From Paraspadella gotoi (taxonomy: Eukaryota; Chaetognatha): DNA of 64,000 nt. The notes under the pieces were generated by a model, which saw nothing but the letters and a program-made list of their open reading frames with translations, did not search any database and was not told where the DNA came from. Both the position numbers and the translations under genes were made by a program. The stretch is taken from NCBI GenBank assembly GCA_051294375.1, contig CM119266.1, positions 20,934,780-20,998,779 of the forward strand, read 5' to 3'. Numbering within the stretch: the first letter of the stretch is position 1; every line of letters begins with the position of its first letter. This document shows positions 1 through 26,082 of this stretch, piece after piece.

Positions 1-4575
<4,575 letters not shown>

Positions 4576-5163
4576 TTCATGAAAATCCTATTCCTATTTA
4601 TTGCATTTAATTCCACGCTATTCTAAACTTTTCTCTTATATTCAAATTCAATACAATCAATACTGCTGAGATTTAATGATAATTAGTGGTAGTCCTATGA
4701 TCAATAATTATTTTTAAGTGTAGATAATTTATTCCCTGGAGGGAAAGGGTACAAAAGCTTTTTAAACCTTTAAACTTTGTATCGCACTTTTTAATAAAAA
4801 AACGACGAGCGGCATTGGCTTCAAAGCTCACAATTAACAATATTTTCGATTCATATTTAGCTTTTTCAAGCGCCAAATGAAAATATAAAAATATGCCATT
4901 GACGTAATAATTTATTCGACCAAGCCTAATATAATTTTCTGGCAACGTGATTAGGTGTCATTGAGTGCTAACGAAATTCCACACAAGAACAAAGAAAAGT
5001 CCTCAAAGTAAAATGCAACTAAATGCGATGAATAATTGATGAAGTTGCGCTTAATTTATCTGACTTTTCTGGATTCTACAATTGAATCACGAGACGCCTG
5101 AAAAAAAAACCAATTCTATTTTGTTGGTTATTTTCTTCTTTTTTTTTTTTTTTATAAAAAAAA
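4576..5163. promoter_or_regulatory. Intergenic region between divergent SLC9C-A and Dispatched-like start codons
   Basis: The 588 bases separate two start codons that point away from each other, so both promoters and 5' UTRs should lie here. The stretch is AT-rich. I see no clear TATA box or CpG island and cannot place transcription starts. Confidence 0.4.
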
Positions 5164-8100
5164 ATGAACCAAAATATCCGGGAAAAACTCGCACCAAGCG
5201 ATAAGAACAAAGAAAAAACGGGATGCTTTCTCAAAGTGCTCAACTGGTAAGTTTATAAACGTCCATAACTTTAAAGTCAAGAGAATACACTGATTAATCC
5301 CTAATAAGGTATTCGTCCGTGGTGGTCCGTTACCCTTTAGCGGTGGTGGGTTTCGTCATCTCCGTCGTCGTCACTTGCGGCGTCGTCGTCGTCGTCTCGG
5401 ACGTGCCCATTCCGTCCTTCGATTCTCTGCTCGGATTCGAGGCCAGGGGAACTGACTTGGGTGCGTCATCTTTGAAATACAATTATGATTTCATGTAAAT
5501 TTTCGTTTTAAAAGAATTAAAGAAAAGCAATTTTTCCCAAATATTTCGGCATATAAGAGTGGAATAACAGAGAAAAACTTAAAAAACTTTACATGAGATC
5601 TGAAAGAATTACAATTATATATTTTGACTTAGTCTTAGTATTCGTTAGATAATATCATGGAGAAGGGTCGCCGGATTATCTGGGGAGTATTTTGTCGTTC
5701 CCCATTTGGCCCAACGAAAATCTCAGATCGCTAGTGCCTTTCCGTCAATTATATAAAAAAATTAACAGCTACATAATGATTTGGTTATGTGTGAAAGTGT
5801 TAATATCAAATTTTTTATTTGACACAACGTCTCTAATGCAGGAAAAGCGCTCGTCACGTCGCTGAAAATCCCCGACGACTGCGGAATAATTGAAGCTCCT
5901 TATAAAGAAACTCTCGAAGTCACTCGGGCAAAAGAAAATCTTAAAATATTGCTCAATAGTAAGAAACAATAAGATCAACGTATGCTTAAATGGGCGTGTT
6001 GATAAGATTCTTAATTAATAACCGAATAAAACTTTTCGGCACAGTGACTTTTGAAGGTTTGGAAAATTCCCAAGACGGAATCAGCTCTGTGCTTCCGCGC
6101 CTCTCGACGCGACCCAATCGCAAGCGGCGAAATGTCGAATCAAGGAATCGATCAAAGATAAACAAAAGGTCAACGGCGCAGAAGAAATGTCAAGAAAAAT
6201 TAAACCCGCTCAATCCTAAATGGATTCATAGGTGAATTTAATTAACGACACAAAGAGCTATAATTTAAAAAAAACCAAAAAACAATGAAACCATCAAAAT
6301 TTAAATTATAACAACAAAAAAACATTCACATAAAAAAAATTATCTACACCGTAATCCCATTTTTGCTTCAGTTCCTCAACTTCCTCCGCGAATATTTGGA
6401 CTTTAAAAAAGCTTCGATCAATATGTGACGCCGACGAAGCCATCCTCGATCGATTCCAGTCTTTGAGAGACGCCGAGTGCCCGGCGCCCTTTTCTCTACC
6501 AACCGTCGTCATGGAGATGGTGGGCGTCAGTGTCTGCGCCGATTTGACGCGCTACCATTTGGTTTTGGTCGAGGGGCGCTTGCGCAGATGCGGAAAGTTT
6601 TACCGACGCGACAACGATGACGACGACGACGATGGTGCGCACGTGACCACGAAAATTAATTCAATCATAAATTTAAATTAAAGTAAATGCGGAAATTAAA
6701 TCTTTAGATCCCACGGCCGTTTCTTCGCTCTTAAAATCTTGCTGCGCAGACGGAGAACTTGGAGTCTGCGCATCGCTTCCGCCCGAATGCTTCGCGGATC
6801 GCTGCGCCGTCTTTCGACTTTTGTACTTTCACACGGACAAAAGGTGCTTTTACTTTTGATTCTAGAATTATATCAGATTTTAGCGGCAGTTTATGATTTT
6901 GCCCTTTGTTATTTCGATCACAACCAATTTAACCTACCCTCATCCTCCAGTTTCGACCCAGCCTCGGGCGAGACAGATTTGCGATATGCCCTGACGATTC
7001 TTCCCAAGACGACGGATGACGCGTCGAAGCCTCTGACAAAGAAGTTGGCTTTGGAGGAATTTCTGGTAGGAAAGTTGGAAGAAGAGGAAACGAAGATCCT
7101 TTCGATGCACGAGAACGGACTCTTCAACAAGGTGAGTTTGGGTGAGAAAGATCGGAATATACTCTCGGTTGAGAGGAGGAGGAAAGTTCCTGGATGAAAA
7201 CTTTAAAGGTCAAAGTCTTCGAATAAAACTTTCTATCAACTACTTAACAACTAACCAAAAAATCAACGAAACTAATCATTCCACGAAAAGGTTTTCGACG
7301 ACAAAACCTTTTGGGAGATTTTCAACTACTCCGTTCCCGCAACCATCGTACTCGTCATCATGTTCGTCTACACTCGCTCGCTCCTCCTCTCCGCCGCTAC
7401 CTTCCTGTTGATGGCGTTGACGATCGTCGTCGCCTCTTTCATCTACTACATCGTGGTGGGCGTGGCCTTCTTTCCCTTCCACAACGTCCTCGTCATGCCG
7501 CTGCTCATCGGCATCGGGGCCGACGACGTCTTCGTCTTCAACGACATCTGGAACCGGTTGAAACGGGACGAACCGGGGGAGAGCTATCAGGTTTGGAGTT
7601 TGGAGAATTGATGATGAGAGATCGGCGGAGGTGTTGCGTTAACTGAAGGATTGCTCAGGGTTTGATAACGAAGACGATGCAACACGCCGTCGTTTCTATC
7701 TTTGTGACTTCCTTCACGACGGGCAGCAGCTTCCTCGCCAACTACGTCTCCGATATCGTCACCATCAAATGCTTCGCTCTTTTCGCAGGTCGAAAAGCTA
7801 ATTGTTATTATCATTAAGAATAATTAAATAAATTTATCCTTTTATCAGGTATTTCCCTTTTCGTGAAGTTTTTTCTGATGACGAGTCTGCTTCCTCCGTT
7901 GTTGCTTCTGTACGAGAAGACTTTGGCCTACAAATGGTGTTATTTACAAAGCGGAATCTATAAGAACGAGCAAGTCATGATGCCCATAGGAAATACTAAC
8001 GAGCCCGTCACTCAATTCTTTGGAGAGAGAATTCTTACGACTGTGGTCATTCGCGGAAGGTAACTCTTGGCCCTCAGGGATTAAACCTTATTATTAACCT

Positions 8101-11100
8101 GGTTTAATATGTCATTTATTGTAATTTTGTGCCGACAAGGTTTATCTTTCTCCCGTTGCTCCTTTGTTTGTCCATCGGCGCCTCTTACGTCGTTTTCGTA
8201 AACCCAACCATGAAGCTTCCCTCCAAGAACGCCTTTACGCTCTTCTACGATAATCACCCGTTCGAAAAATTCAGGAAGGAATACAAATTCGAATTCGATG
8301 GATTAAGCGACGAAAAATTCGAGGTTTTCTAAATTAATGAATATCGCCATGACAACCAAAACAATTTTAGACATTAGTATTTTTTAAGGTAAAATCGTAC
8401 ATTCTTCCCAGAAGTTTTTTTTTTTTGTGCACAAACGTACAAACGCACAAACGTAAAAAGAAATTACTCCGCGAAAAAAAAAAGAAAGTTTTTTCGAATA
8501 TTACCTAACCTAACCACCTTTAACCGTAACCAGTAACCACTCCCAACTCCCTCCTGCTAACTCCCCCTCACCTTAACTACTCCTAACCCTAACCCGCCCT
8601 AATCCTAACTACCCCTCACACTAACCAAAGTTTTATCGGCGAAAGTAATATAGTGCCTGTTTTTTATATATTAATTAATGAGGAGATAAAAAAAGAAAGA
8701 AAGAAGGTTAGAGAAGAATGAAAAAGGCCGAGGAACCCTACAAGGGCCGACGGCATAAAACAAATGCCTATGTCTATGAATGCCTATGTCTATGAATGCC
8801 TATGAAGGATTAAAGAGTCCTCGTTTATGGAAATTGGTCATCGCTCTCCATTCCCCTAACAGAGAGTCAACCTTCCCGTCGACGTCTTCGTCGGTATCGA
8901 GCGACGAGACGACGGCGACCGCCTCAATCCCAACGACCACGGATCGTGTCGCCTTTCGACGTGGATCTCACCTCGGACCGATCTCAGACCTGGATGGACG
9001 CCTTTTGTACCCAGCTCATGCGTCGCCCTTTCATCCACGCCTCTGCGGCGCGGGAGCAGCGCTGCGCCGTTACGGCGCTGCGGGAGTTCGCGGCGCTGCC
9101 CTGCGATCGTCAGCGGAACGAATCGCTGAACAGTTTCGTCGATGAGTATGATCCTCGGTGCTGCGGCGTAGAGGAATTTCCGATGGAGCCGCCGCTTTTC
9201 TCCGCTTGTTTCGAAAACTTTCTTAGGTCTCGATTTTTTTTTTTTTTTTTTTTTTTTATATTTAGTCCCGATTAAGTTTATTTTCGTGTGATTTCTCACA
9301 TTTCATTTTCACAGATTGTTTTCACGGATGAACGAGAATATTTCGTAGGGATTCCATACTTTACATTTGAATTTGGAAATGCAGGTGAAAAAAGAAAAAA
9401 AGAAAAAGGGGAAAAAAATATTTTTTTTTCTGAAAAGAAAACATCATAGAATCAAAATAAATTCCACCTAAAAGATGATAATTTATAGGAAAAAATATTT
9501 TTCAAGTTACAGACGTCGGCGTACTTAATTAAAAGAATATCATTAATGAAAGTTTTTTTAAAACTATATAAAAAGAAATAAAAAAGCATATTTCACTTAT
9601 TCATACTAAACAGAAACCATAGTTTTTTTCTTAAAAAGAAAAAAAAGTTATGAAATTAAAAAAAATAATAAAACAAGTTTGAGCAAACAATGTCGGATCA
9701 ATTAATTAATATAAACTATATAAACTAAAATAATAATTGAATTAATAAATAAATTAATTTGATCCGAAATGTTTGTTTTTAGGTCTTTTCGTCACTCACC
9801 ACGACAAAAGCAACGACGACGATGATGGCGACGACGACAATAATGCCGATAACGATTGACTTGATTGATTGATTGATTAAATAATTAATTACTTTATAAA
9901 TAAATTGATTGATTGAATAATTGATTTATCGATAACTAAATTAATTGACTGATAGAATAATTGATTGATTAATTGACCGAGGAATTAATTATTTATTAAT
10001 TAATTGACTAATTGATTAATTAGCTGATTAATTATTTGATTAATTATTACATCTTGCATTTACATTTAAAATAAAAAGAAAAAGAAGCATAATCAATTAG
10101 TGAAACAGGTTTTTTGTTTTTTCCATTTAAACTCATTTTCATTCCATCGAAACTTAATTTCCAGCTTAATCATACACTATCCTACCCATATACAAAATTT
10201 CAAGTCAATCACCCCATCCACTCATGTGTAAGTGATGTTCAAATAATGATTTTTTTTCCCATTTAAACTCATTTCCACTCGCACGATTCCATGGAAACTT
10301 TATATCCAGCTCAATCACACACTTCCCTACCCACACACAAAATTTCATTTCAATCCATCCATCCAATCACGAGCAATTGGAGTTTTTTGCTAAGGTTGGA
10401 CGGACCGACAGACAGACGGACGGACGGACGGACATCGTTTTTTTTGCATAATTTATCATAATTCGATGTTCTGACATGAAATAAGTTAATGCCCGACAAG
10501 ATTGACGGGGCGGACCGACGGACCGACAAAGTGAATTAGAAAAAGAGGATGAACGAAAAGAAAGAGAAAAAAAAAACCCCAAATGACGGGAAAAAAATAA
10601 ATAAAAGGAGTTAAAATGACCTTTACGCATTACCAACGCCAAAACATCCCTTTAAAGGTCCAATTCCGGTCGTATCGGCGATGTCTTTCAAAACAATTTC
10701 CAACGCGACTCTCTCGGCCGAATACAACGCCATGAACGACTTCAACAAGATGGTGACGAAGATGATGGACGACGTCAGCGAAAAGTCACGTCCGCCCTTC
10801 GATCAAATTTGGTACAGTTCGTTGCTTAATCTATACAGCTTGCAGCAGTCACTTTCGAAAGGTAAGTACAGCCTTACAGCTGTTTTATAAGAGTTAGAGT
10901 GATGGAGGCCTTAAAACACTTGAGCCTGTTGTACCAATTTCATATATTTTTTAATATGTACATATGATCGATTTCAATCCGCATCTACCTCATATTTTAT
11001 TATTCCATCTCGCTTCACATTTCTTCATATTATTTTTCACATCCCACACGGTCCCCACAGGCGTCCTCTACTCCCTGCTTCTTTCTGTGGGTCTCTCCGC

Positions 11101-12443
11101 CGCGGTCCTCCTTCTGACCACACTCGACGTGGCCATCATGACCTCCGCCTCGTTGACCATCTCCTCGGCAGTCGTGGTCACCATAGCCTCGCTGGTCCTC
11201 ATGGGTTGGGAACTCAACATGTTCGAGTCGATGACTATCTCCCTGGCGGTCGGTCTGTCCATCGACTTCGCCATCCACCTCGGCGTCGCCTACAAACTGT
11301 CCGACTCGGAGGACGAGGCCGGGGTCGAGTCAGGATGGAAGGCACGGGTGGGAACGGCCTTTTCCACGGTAGGATCGGCCGTCTCCATGGCAGCATTGAC
11401 AACATTCGTTGCGGGTGAGAGGGAGTTCGAAACGAATCGTTTTTTGGGTTGTTGAGCTCACTCTCTCTCTCTCTCTCTCTTTACCTCTCTCTCTCTTAAT
11501 TGTACAATATACATAATTAATGTTATATGTTAAACAGGGGCCTCGATCATGATGGCTACTATCTTTCCTACTTTGCAACTGGGAAAGTTTCTGATCATCG
11601 TCATGGTTTGCGGATGGGTAAGAAATCTTGAAACACCTTTTCCTCTTCAACTTATTTTGAATTCTATGTAAATATTATTTATTTGTATTCTAATTTTCCA
11701 TGTCTTCCCCACAGACCTACGCGGTGTTCTTCTTCGTTCCGCTCACCGCCCTCATCGACGAACTGTTGCGGAGACTCAAGAAGAGCCGATCTTCCTCCAG
11801 CACCTTCTCCGCCCGCGACTCGGACTCCATCGACGTCTCCGCGCAACTTAACGGCTTCAAGCTGCGCGACGCCGCTCGGCCCGACCGGCGTCGCCTCACT
11901 GTTCAAAACGGCGTCGCTACGACGCCGATCGATTCCGACAACTTCCGGCTCAAATTGGTTCCGGCGCTGATAGAGACGGAGAACGCCGGGTGGACAGGTC
12001 TAGACGCCGACAAGAACGACGACTTTGACGTCCGACCGGCGGCGTCCTCCTGTTACATCAACCTGGTCTACGTGGAGTCGTCCAAGGATCCCCGAGAAGA
12101 CGGCGCGGCTTTGCAGGAGATCGTCCGCGCGAATCTGGACAATCTGCGGAGATTGGAGGACGCAAAGTCGAGAACCACGCCGGAAGGAAAAGGAGAGAGA
12201 GGGGGCGAGGCAGAGGCGCCCGTGGAGTCACCGGCGTCGTGGCGTTCCCTGTCGCTGAACGAGAAAAGGGAGCTCAGACGAGAGCCCGACCGCCGTGCCA
12301 CGACAGCGGAAAATCGGGCTCGAAGAAATAAGGAGAAATGTGACGCTGGCTATGTTGACAGAGGAGAATGGGGGCCAATAGGCGAAGTAGGCAAAGCGTC
12401 GGACTGTGAGTTCAGCGCTGAAGACGTCGAATTCAAATTTTGA
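5164..12443 (+). CDS. disp-like: Dispatched-like RND/sterol-sensing-domain transporter, with an apparent frameshift
   Basis: Dispatched family members export lipid-modified Hedgehog from producing cells. Seventeen exons: 5164-5246, 5309-5460, 5842-5958, 6045-6231, 6372-6634, 6708-6843, 6951-7131, 7291-7590, 7659-7788, 7849-8059, 8140-8323, 8863-9226, 9315-9384, 10658-10861, 11061-11414, 11538-11617 and 11715-12443, about 1,250 residues. The first membrane helix follows [20 protein letters not shown] matches the Dispatched FEPRGT motif. The membrane block in 7291-7590 carries [12 protein letters not shown] (about residue 447), the acidic motif of RND-like transporters; the second block in 11061-11414 has [14 protein letters not shown] (about 925). 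A basic stretch RPNRKRRN in the first extracellular loop resembles a furin site. Phases agree everywhere except in exon 8863-9226, where the frame changes near 8950 and does not join the next exon. A long charged tail ends at TGA 12441. Patched-domain proteins are the alternative, but these motifs favour Dispatched. Confidence 0.87.
8503..8632 (+). repeat. Degenerate CCTAA-like (telomere-like) tract in Dispatched intron
   Basis: A C-rich tract made of variants of ctaac, cctaaccctaaccc and taactccc, with no G-rich partner nearby. It lies in the intron between exons 8140-8323 and 8863-9226. A similar tract in the opposite orientation is at about 16550-16640. Confidence 0.6.
9840..10060. repeat. 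Imperfect GATT/ATTAATTG repeat tract
   Basis: Short tandem units of gattgatt and attaattgatt run through the Dispatched intron 9385-10657. Simple-sequence DNA with no coding signal. Confidence 0.7.
10105..10545 (-). mobile_element. Dispersed element, family 2, copy 1 (inverted relative to copy 2)
   Basis: The reverse complement contains, in order, gtcggtccgtcggtcc, a GTCC/GTCT tandem tract, tggatggatggattg, aaattttgtgtgtgg, gctggatataaagttt and gagtttaaatgg, the same order as at 41435-41865. The last block occurs twice within each copy. It lies in a Dispatched intron and has no open reading frame. Probably a non-autonomous transposable element of about 420 bases. Confidence 0.7.
10885..10955 (+). 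repeat. Dispersed intronic repeat, family 1, copy b (internally deleted)
   Basis: Keeps the 5' part (gtgatggaggccttaaaac, gagcctg) and the tail (ttgtaccaatttcata) of family 1, but lacks the middle. It lies just after the donor of Dispatched exon 10658-10861. Confidence 0.5.
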
Positions 12444-12750
12444 GAATGAGAATTAGGTTAAAATTAAAAGTATTTTCTATTTTTAATTTTAATTCGGCCG
12501 TAAAGTGTTTTTACTGTAGTAGCAGCAATTTCATATTCCGATATCAATAGAGTTGTTGTTGTGTCCACAAGAGCGGATAAAAAGTTTTTGGCTATATAAA
12601 TCATAACTATAATATCCCTATTTTTTATTCTACATTTCCGGTGCGTTTGACGTAGAAAAATGAAACTTAAAAATAACGTTTTTACCAAAGTAGAACCAAT
12701 CTTTTTAATAGATATAATAACGTTGAACAAGACGCAAAATAACTTGAATC
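12444..12750. other. Short intergenic gap between convergent genes
   Basis: The 307 bases separate the stop codon of the Dispatched-like gene (plus) from the stop codon of SLC9C-B (minus). The 3' UTRs of both must lie here and may overlap. No other gene or repeat is seen. Confidence 0.6.
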
Positions 12751-21894
<9,144 letters not shown>

Positions 21895-22439
21895 TTTGAA
21901 TATATTTTTTCAGCATTTAATCATTCCTCGTTTTAATCCTAAACAGTTAAATAAAAAAATTTTCCCTTCATCTTCGCAGTAGAGAAATTAACTATCAAGT
22001 ATTTTTTAAACTAAAGTTTGCTAGTTAGTCGCGAATGAGATTATTATCCTTAGGCTATTCCAATAAACTCCCGACAAGATCACTTAAAATTGTTAACAAC
22101 TGAACTTTTTCCCATAAAATAAACTCATTACTCAAAACGAAGCATATTTGTTTCCTATAGGGCCGTGTTGCAAAATTCGTAAATTTGTGGATCGGCGGAA
22201 CCACAACAAGGACAGCTAAATAAAAACACCGTATGTCAAAAACTCCTCCAATGCGCCACTCCCCTTGTCAGACTTCCACGCAACCCGCCCTTCATTGGTT
22301 TCTGCGACGTCCGTTCTTAGTCTTAACCTAACCTTTGCCTGTCTGCCAGGAGGAGACTAATATTTCTTTTTCATTAAATCCCATGTCAACGTTGTTATTG
22401 AAAATCTTTATCCGATGCTTTGCGCCAAGGGCAACAAAA
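21895..22439. promoter_or_regulatory. Intergenic region between divergent SLC9C-B and unknown-gene starts
   Basis: The 545 bases between two oppositely directed start codons. A GC-richer patch at about 22230-22350 may be a promoter or 5' UTR. No core promoter motif can be assigned with confidence. Confidence 0.35.
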
Positions 22440-23926
22440 ATGTTTTCAAAATCTGTACGTAAGCATATATATCAATATGAAAAAGAAAATTAATACTGCA
22501 TGGAATAGGTTTTGCCCTAACCAAGTTTCTTTGCGAATAACCAATTAAGATAAAAATGGAATGAGTTTAATGACAATAATATGCACCCGTTAAAAAAAAA
22601 AATTAATTCCATAATATGAGGTCAAATCCCCGCTTATGATTTTTTTTCGAGATATCATTGAACATAAAATTTGGTATGGCAAAGAAATTATTTGCCTCCA
22701 GCATGACATGGAACTTTCATCGGAATCAAAGAAATCTTCCGATTTCAGCGACTCTTTTTTTTCCTTTTTTTCTTCTTAACTTGATCAACATCTTGAAGTC
22801 AGAAAAAAACTACGACCAATAACGGAATTAAGTATGGTATGTATGTTGGGATTTCTTTATATTTGTATTCAAGACTAATTTATTTTGGGTCAATGGCGTT
22901 TTTAAATAAAAAAAAAAAAAAAAGAAAACAAAGCCAACGATTTGCCACGATTTTTCTGGTTTAAAATATACTTCACGTTCTTTTACTAATTATTTGATCT
23001 TTATCCCAAAAAATTGAAGCTTTACATGCATTGAAAACAAAAAAACAAATAAATTTAAACTTTAAATTAACTAATTATCATACTTTCCCGGCACAGCTTC
23101 CGACCAAGCATGCTGTTCCAAGTCGAAAGCCACAAGCTGGCCGCGGCGCTTCACAAAAGACTTCTCTCACCCGCGTTCTGCTGCACGATAATGTTTCTCA
23201 ACGGCAGCTACTAGAATCACGGCTGGAAACACTCGCGCGTCAGCAGAAACGCGTCAGCCGACTGTGGGACAATCACAAGAAGGCCTTCGTCCACAGCCAG
23301 TTCGAGAAACATCAAAAATTTCGCGGAATGGCACTTGATGCGAAAGTAGTTAACCTTGTGCCTCTTGCTTTACAGAGGGTAAGTGAAATTAATAAATAAA
23401 CATGATAAATTCTTTGATATAAAAAGTACATGCCGATCATTTTAAAAAAGTGTTAAGTTTTATAAATAGGAATATTGCGTCGTTGAGTCTGGCTTTGAGT
23501 CAAAATCAAAGTCACAAATTCCGCGTTTACCATTGCTGAATACGTCATTTTCTAAAAACGAGGATCGAGTTAAGGCAAGTACAAGACATCATCAAATGCT
23601 TATTTTAATATCATTGTTATATAAGACGTTACATTTAATTGAATTTATTTTTATTGCTGGTATGATTAGCGAATGTAATTTTTATTTTTTTTTCCATCAA
23701 GGAGAGGCAAGATTCACGGCCCGAATCGAAACGAAGCCAATCAACTTTAGATTCTTTGGTTTTTCCGGAGATCGAAGCGCCGCCACCGGCTGACAAATCC
23801 CCGAGATTCTCCAACAAAAAGATAGAAAGAGAAGGTGTCGACGACGCCAGATTTCAAAGTCTCTTCGCCTCGCTCTCCGACAGGAACGTTCCGACTACGA
23901 AGAGAAGAAAACCTTCGTATTTATAA
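22440..23926 (+). CDS. Unknown protein, about 208 residues, four exons
   Basis: I do not recognise the family. Exons: 22440-22454 (MFSKS), 23097-23378, 23470-23574 and 23702-23926, all joined in phase 0, with stop TAA at 23924. The first mini-exon is the least certain part; it has a good GTACGT donor and joins in frame to LPTKHAVPSRKPQ. The second exon is rich in Arg, Gln and Lys and predicted helical (RQLLESRLETLARQQKR), so a coiled coil is possible. The rest is polar and low in hydrophobic residues, ending in TTKRRKPSYL. No signal peptide or membrane helix is seen. The third intron has a GC donor (AAG then GCAAGT). The gene is head to head with SLC9C-B, which could mean shared expression, but that is only inference. 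Confidence 0.6.
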
Positions 23927-24386
23927 ACTTTAACCAAAGACTTTTACTTTTTTACTTTTTCCATCCTTCGTTTAATTCAGTTTTAAAATGCATCATGTCA
24001 TGAGGGGTAAATCTTGACCAAAACTAAAATTAACTATAATTGTTTTTAATGATATCTATCAATTGACAATTACGTAGACAAATTATGTTGATAAATTTTG
24101 TGTCGTATTTTACATTAAATTATAATAATTTATATCAATAATATTAATTATAGTATAATTAATATTATTTATATAATTTATACTCCTTATCCTGTGGAGA
24201 AATTTGTTTTTATTCCTGCTCAATTCCGTCGGCGGCGCTTTCGTTAATCGTCGCTTTAATTCGACAGAAGAACATTCCGATTTACCTTGACTCTCGTACT
24301 GGGAATTTATTTTTAAACTTCGTTTCCTACCATCCTTACACGAAGGTTCGAATATCCCGGGTCGGTTTTTACTCCCATCCGTCGTA
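23927..24386. other. Intergenic, AT-rich
   Basis: Between two plus-strand genes. It should hold the 3' UTR of the upstream gene and the promoter of the next. From about 24100 to 24190 there are nested short inverted AT repeats (aattataataattt, tataattaatatt). Nothing else is seen. Confidence 0.5.
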
Positions 24387-25514
24387 ATGGCCACCACGCA
24401 GAGTCTGCTCGGTCTAGTTACCCAGTTGCATCACATGGAACTTTCCTTCACGACGGTCCTCATGGAAACGGCGATGAAGCTCTGCTCCCTGACCGACGCC
24501 AGCGTATTTTTACTCGTGGAAACTCAAGAGGGTCGCCGTTTCTCCGGGAAACGCCACCTCTGCGACGCCTACCTCAGAGGAAGCCTCAATCCCCTCGCGT
24601 CGGACGTTGAATTGGAGGTAGATCCGTCCATTTGCGCCTTGCATCAACGGCAAGTCTCGCTTCAATCCGTCTCTTCCGTCAATCTCGATGCCGCCGCCGC
24701 TGCCCTTTCCAAGATGCGAGAGACGAATGGTCCGCGTAACTCATCCGGCCACCGCCTTTCTCGCAACCCTCTCGCCGTCCAAACGCCAAACGTGCCCGTT
24801 GGCCGAAAAAGGCCCTCGGTGTCGGAGGCCGGGTCCAACGATGGGGTCAAATCGCTCAAGTTGTCCCTCTCCGACTTCGCGGAGACGAAGGAAGAGTTGG
24901 CGATTAAGTTGGAAGCGTCGCAGAGCCCCATAGTGATCGAAGGCGTGGAGGCGGTAGAAGGTTGCCGCGTCTTGGAGGAAGACGACGAGGGCGACGTAGC
25001 CATCATCGTCGAAGAGTATCTCCCCGAATCTCGCAGCCTACAATCGCCGGACGGGGACCGCGGTGTCGTTTTGGCGGGTAATCCGTTCGACGCGACCGTT
25101 TCCAAGATCGACAACCCCCTCCCGAACTTTAACCCCGCCCTCGGAAAACTGCACAATAAACTGACGGCGCTTCAGGGGTTCTCGTTGAGCGAGTTGACCG
25201 GTGAACACCCCGTCGCCTCGAAAATCTTCAAGTCGTGTCTCTACGACTTTGCCAAAACTTGCGCTAACGAATTCGGCGCTTTTCTCACCTCCACCAAAAC
25301 CGCCTACGTCCCGGCCGAAGGCAACGACTTTATTCGCCAACAATTCCAGCATTGGGTGAGGGAAAATCCCCTCATTCATGATGTCTACTCTTCCAAGATG
25401 AAGCTGACCTCCAAAAGACCGGAGGGAAACTCTGTCAGTAGCGACAGCACCATGTGGAACTACGTTAGGAACGCGTTCAGCATTAATCTCAAGAGGCAAT
25501 TGAAGCTAATGTGA
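24387..25514 (+). CDS. Unknown intronless protein, 375 residues
   Basis: One open frame from ATG 24387 (context gtaATGGCC, good for initiation) to TGA 25514. The N-terminal 85 residues are well packed with hydrophobics (LGLVTQLHHMELSF, LTDASVFLLVET) and end in FSGKRHLCDAYLRG. Their alternation of helix and strand resembles a GAF-like sensory fold, but this is a weak impression. Residues about 90-235 are polar and low complexity with acidic patches. The C-terminal 130 residues (from NPFDATVSKIDNP) again look folded and mostly helical, ending NLKRQLKLM. No signal peptide or membrane helix is seen. GC content is much higher than its surroundings, which supports real coding. Function unknown. Confidence 0.75.
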   Translation: MATTQSLLGLVTQLHHMELSFTTVLMETAMKLCSLTDASVFLLVETQEGRRFSGKRHLCDAYLRGSLNPLASDVELEVDPSICALHQRQVSLQSVSSVNLDAAAAALSKMRETNGPRNSSGHRLSRNPLAVQTPNVPVGRKRPSVSEAGSNDGVKSLKLSLSDFAETKEELAIKLEASQSPIVIEGVEAVEGCRVLEEDDEGDVAIIVEEYLPESRSLQSPDGDRGVVLAGNPFDATVSKIDNPLPNFNPALGKLHNKLTALQGFSLSELTGEHPVASKIFKSCLYDFAKTCANEFGAFLTSTKTAYVPAEGNDFIRQQFQHWVRENPLIHDVYSSKMKLTSKRPEGNSVSSDSTMWNYVRNAFSINLKRQLKLM

Positions 25515-26082
25515 AGCGAGAATGACGCTTGTTCGCATTTGTTTTGAAGTTTATTCAGTTTATAACTTTGAAAAGTTTATGGGATTAGTTTTGAAAAAAT
25601 CGAATACTCATTAATACGTATCGCCTACGCCATTATACAATCATGAATCATTATGAAGCCATTACTAGACATTGCTACTACTCGGTAGTTCTCAAAGAGC
25701 AGCATGTTCGGAGATTACAAATTCTTTTTGTGCCAAATTCTGTAATTTTTTCTTAAACTGTTTTAGAAAAATCAAATTTCTAATCTATACAACTTAGTTT
25801 TTACTTAGTTATAACTTAATTAGTTAGTAATTAATAAGAAATTGCTTATTAATAAAAAAATCACGAGACGGCGAAAATAATTCCATTATATTTATTAAAA
25901 TATTATACAAACTTGAAAGTAATGTAATTTAAGATTGTGTTATTAAATTAATACAACCATCGGAGGAAACACGGCTAAAGCAGTTTTCGTGTGATGATTG
26001 ATGCAAGAAGGTGTGGACGCGAAAAATGTAATTCATTTTAACTTCAATATTTATTTACATAGTCGGACTAAAATTATTACCG
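25515..26082. other. Convergent intergenic region
   Basis: The 3' ends of the plus-strand unknown gene and the minus-strand CXXC/F-box gene face each other. AT-rich, with attaataaaaaaat near 25850 as a possible polyadenylation signal for the plus gene. No other feature is seen. Confidence 0.5.

Noticed and set aside
8925-8990. Tiny intron (gtgtcg to ctcag, 42 bases) to explain the Dispatched frame change
   Set aside because: Removing it leads into the wrong downstream frame and would also delete the conserved [11 protein letters not shown] block.
24662-25156. 164-codon minus-strand frame inside the 375-residue gene
   Set aside because: The plus frame spans the whole region with a good start and balanced composition; the minus frame is Ser/Thr/Arg-rich antisense shadow.
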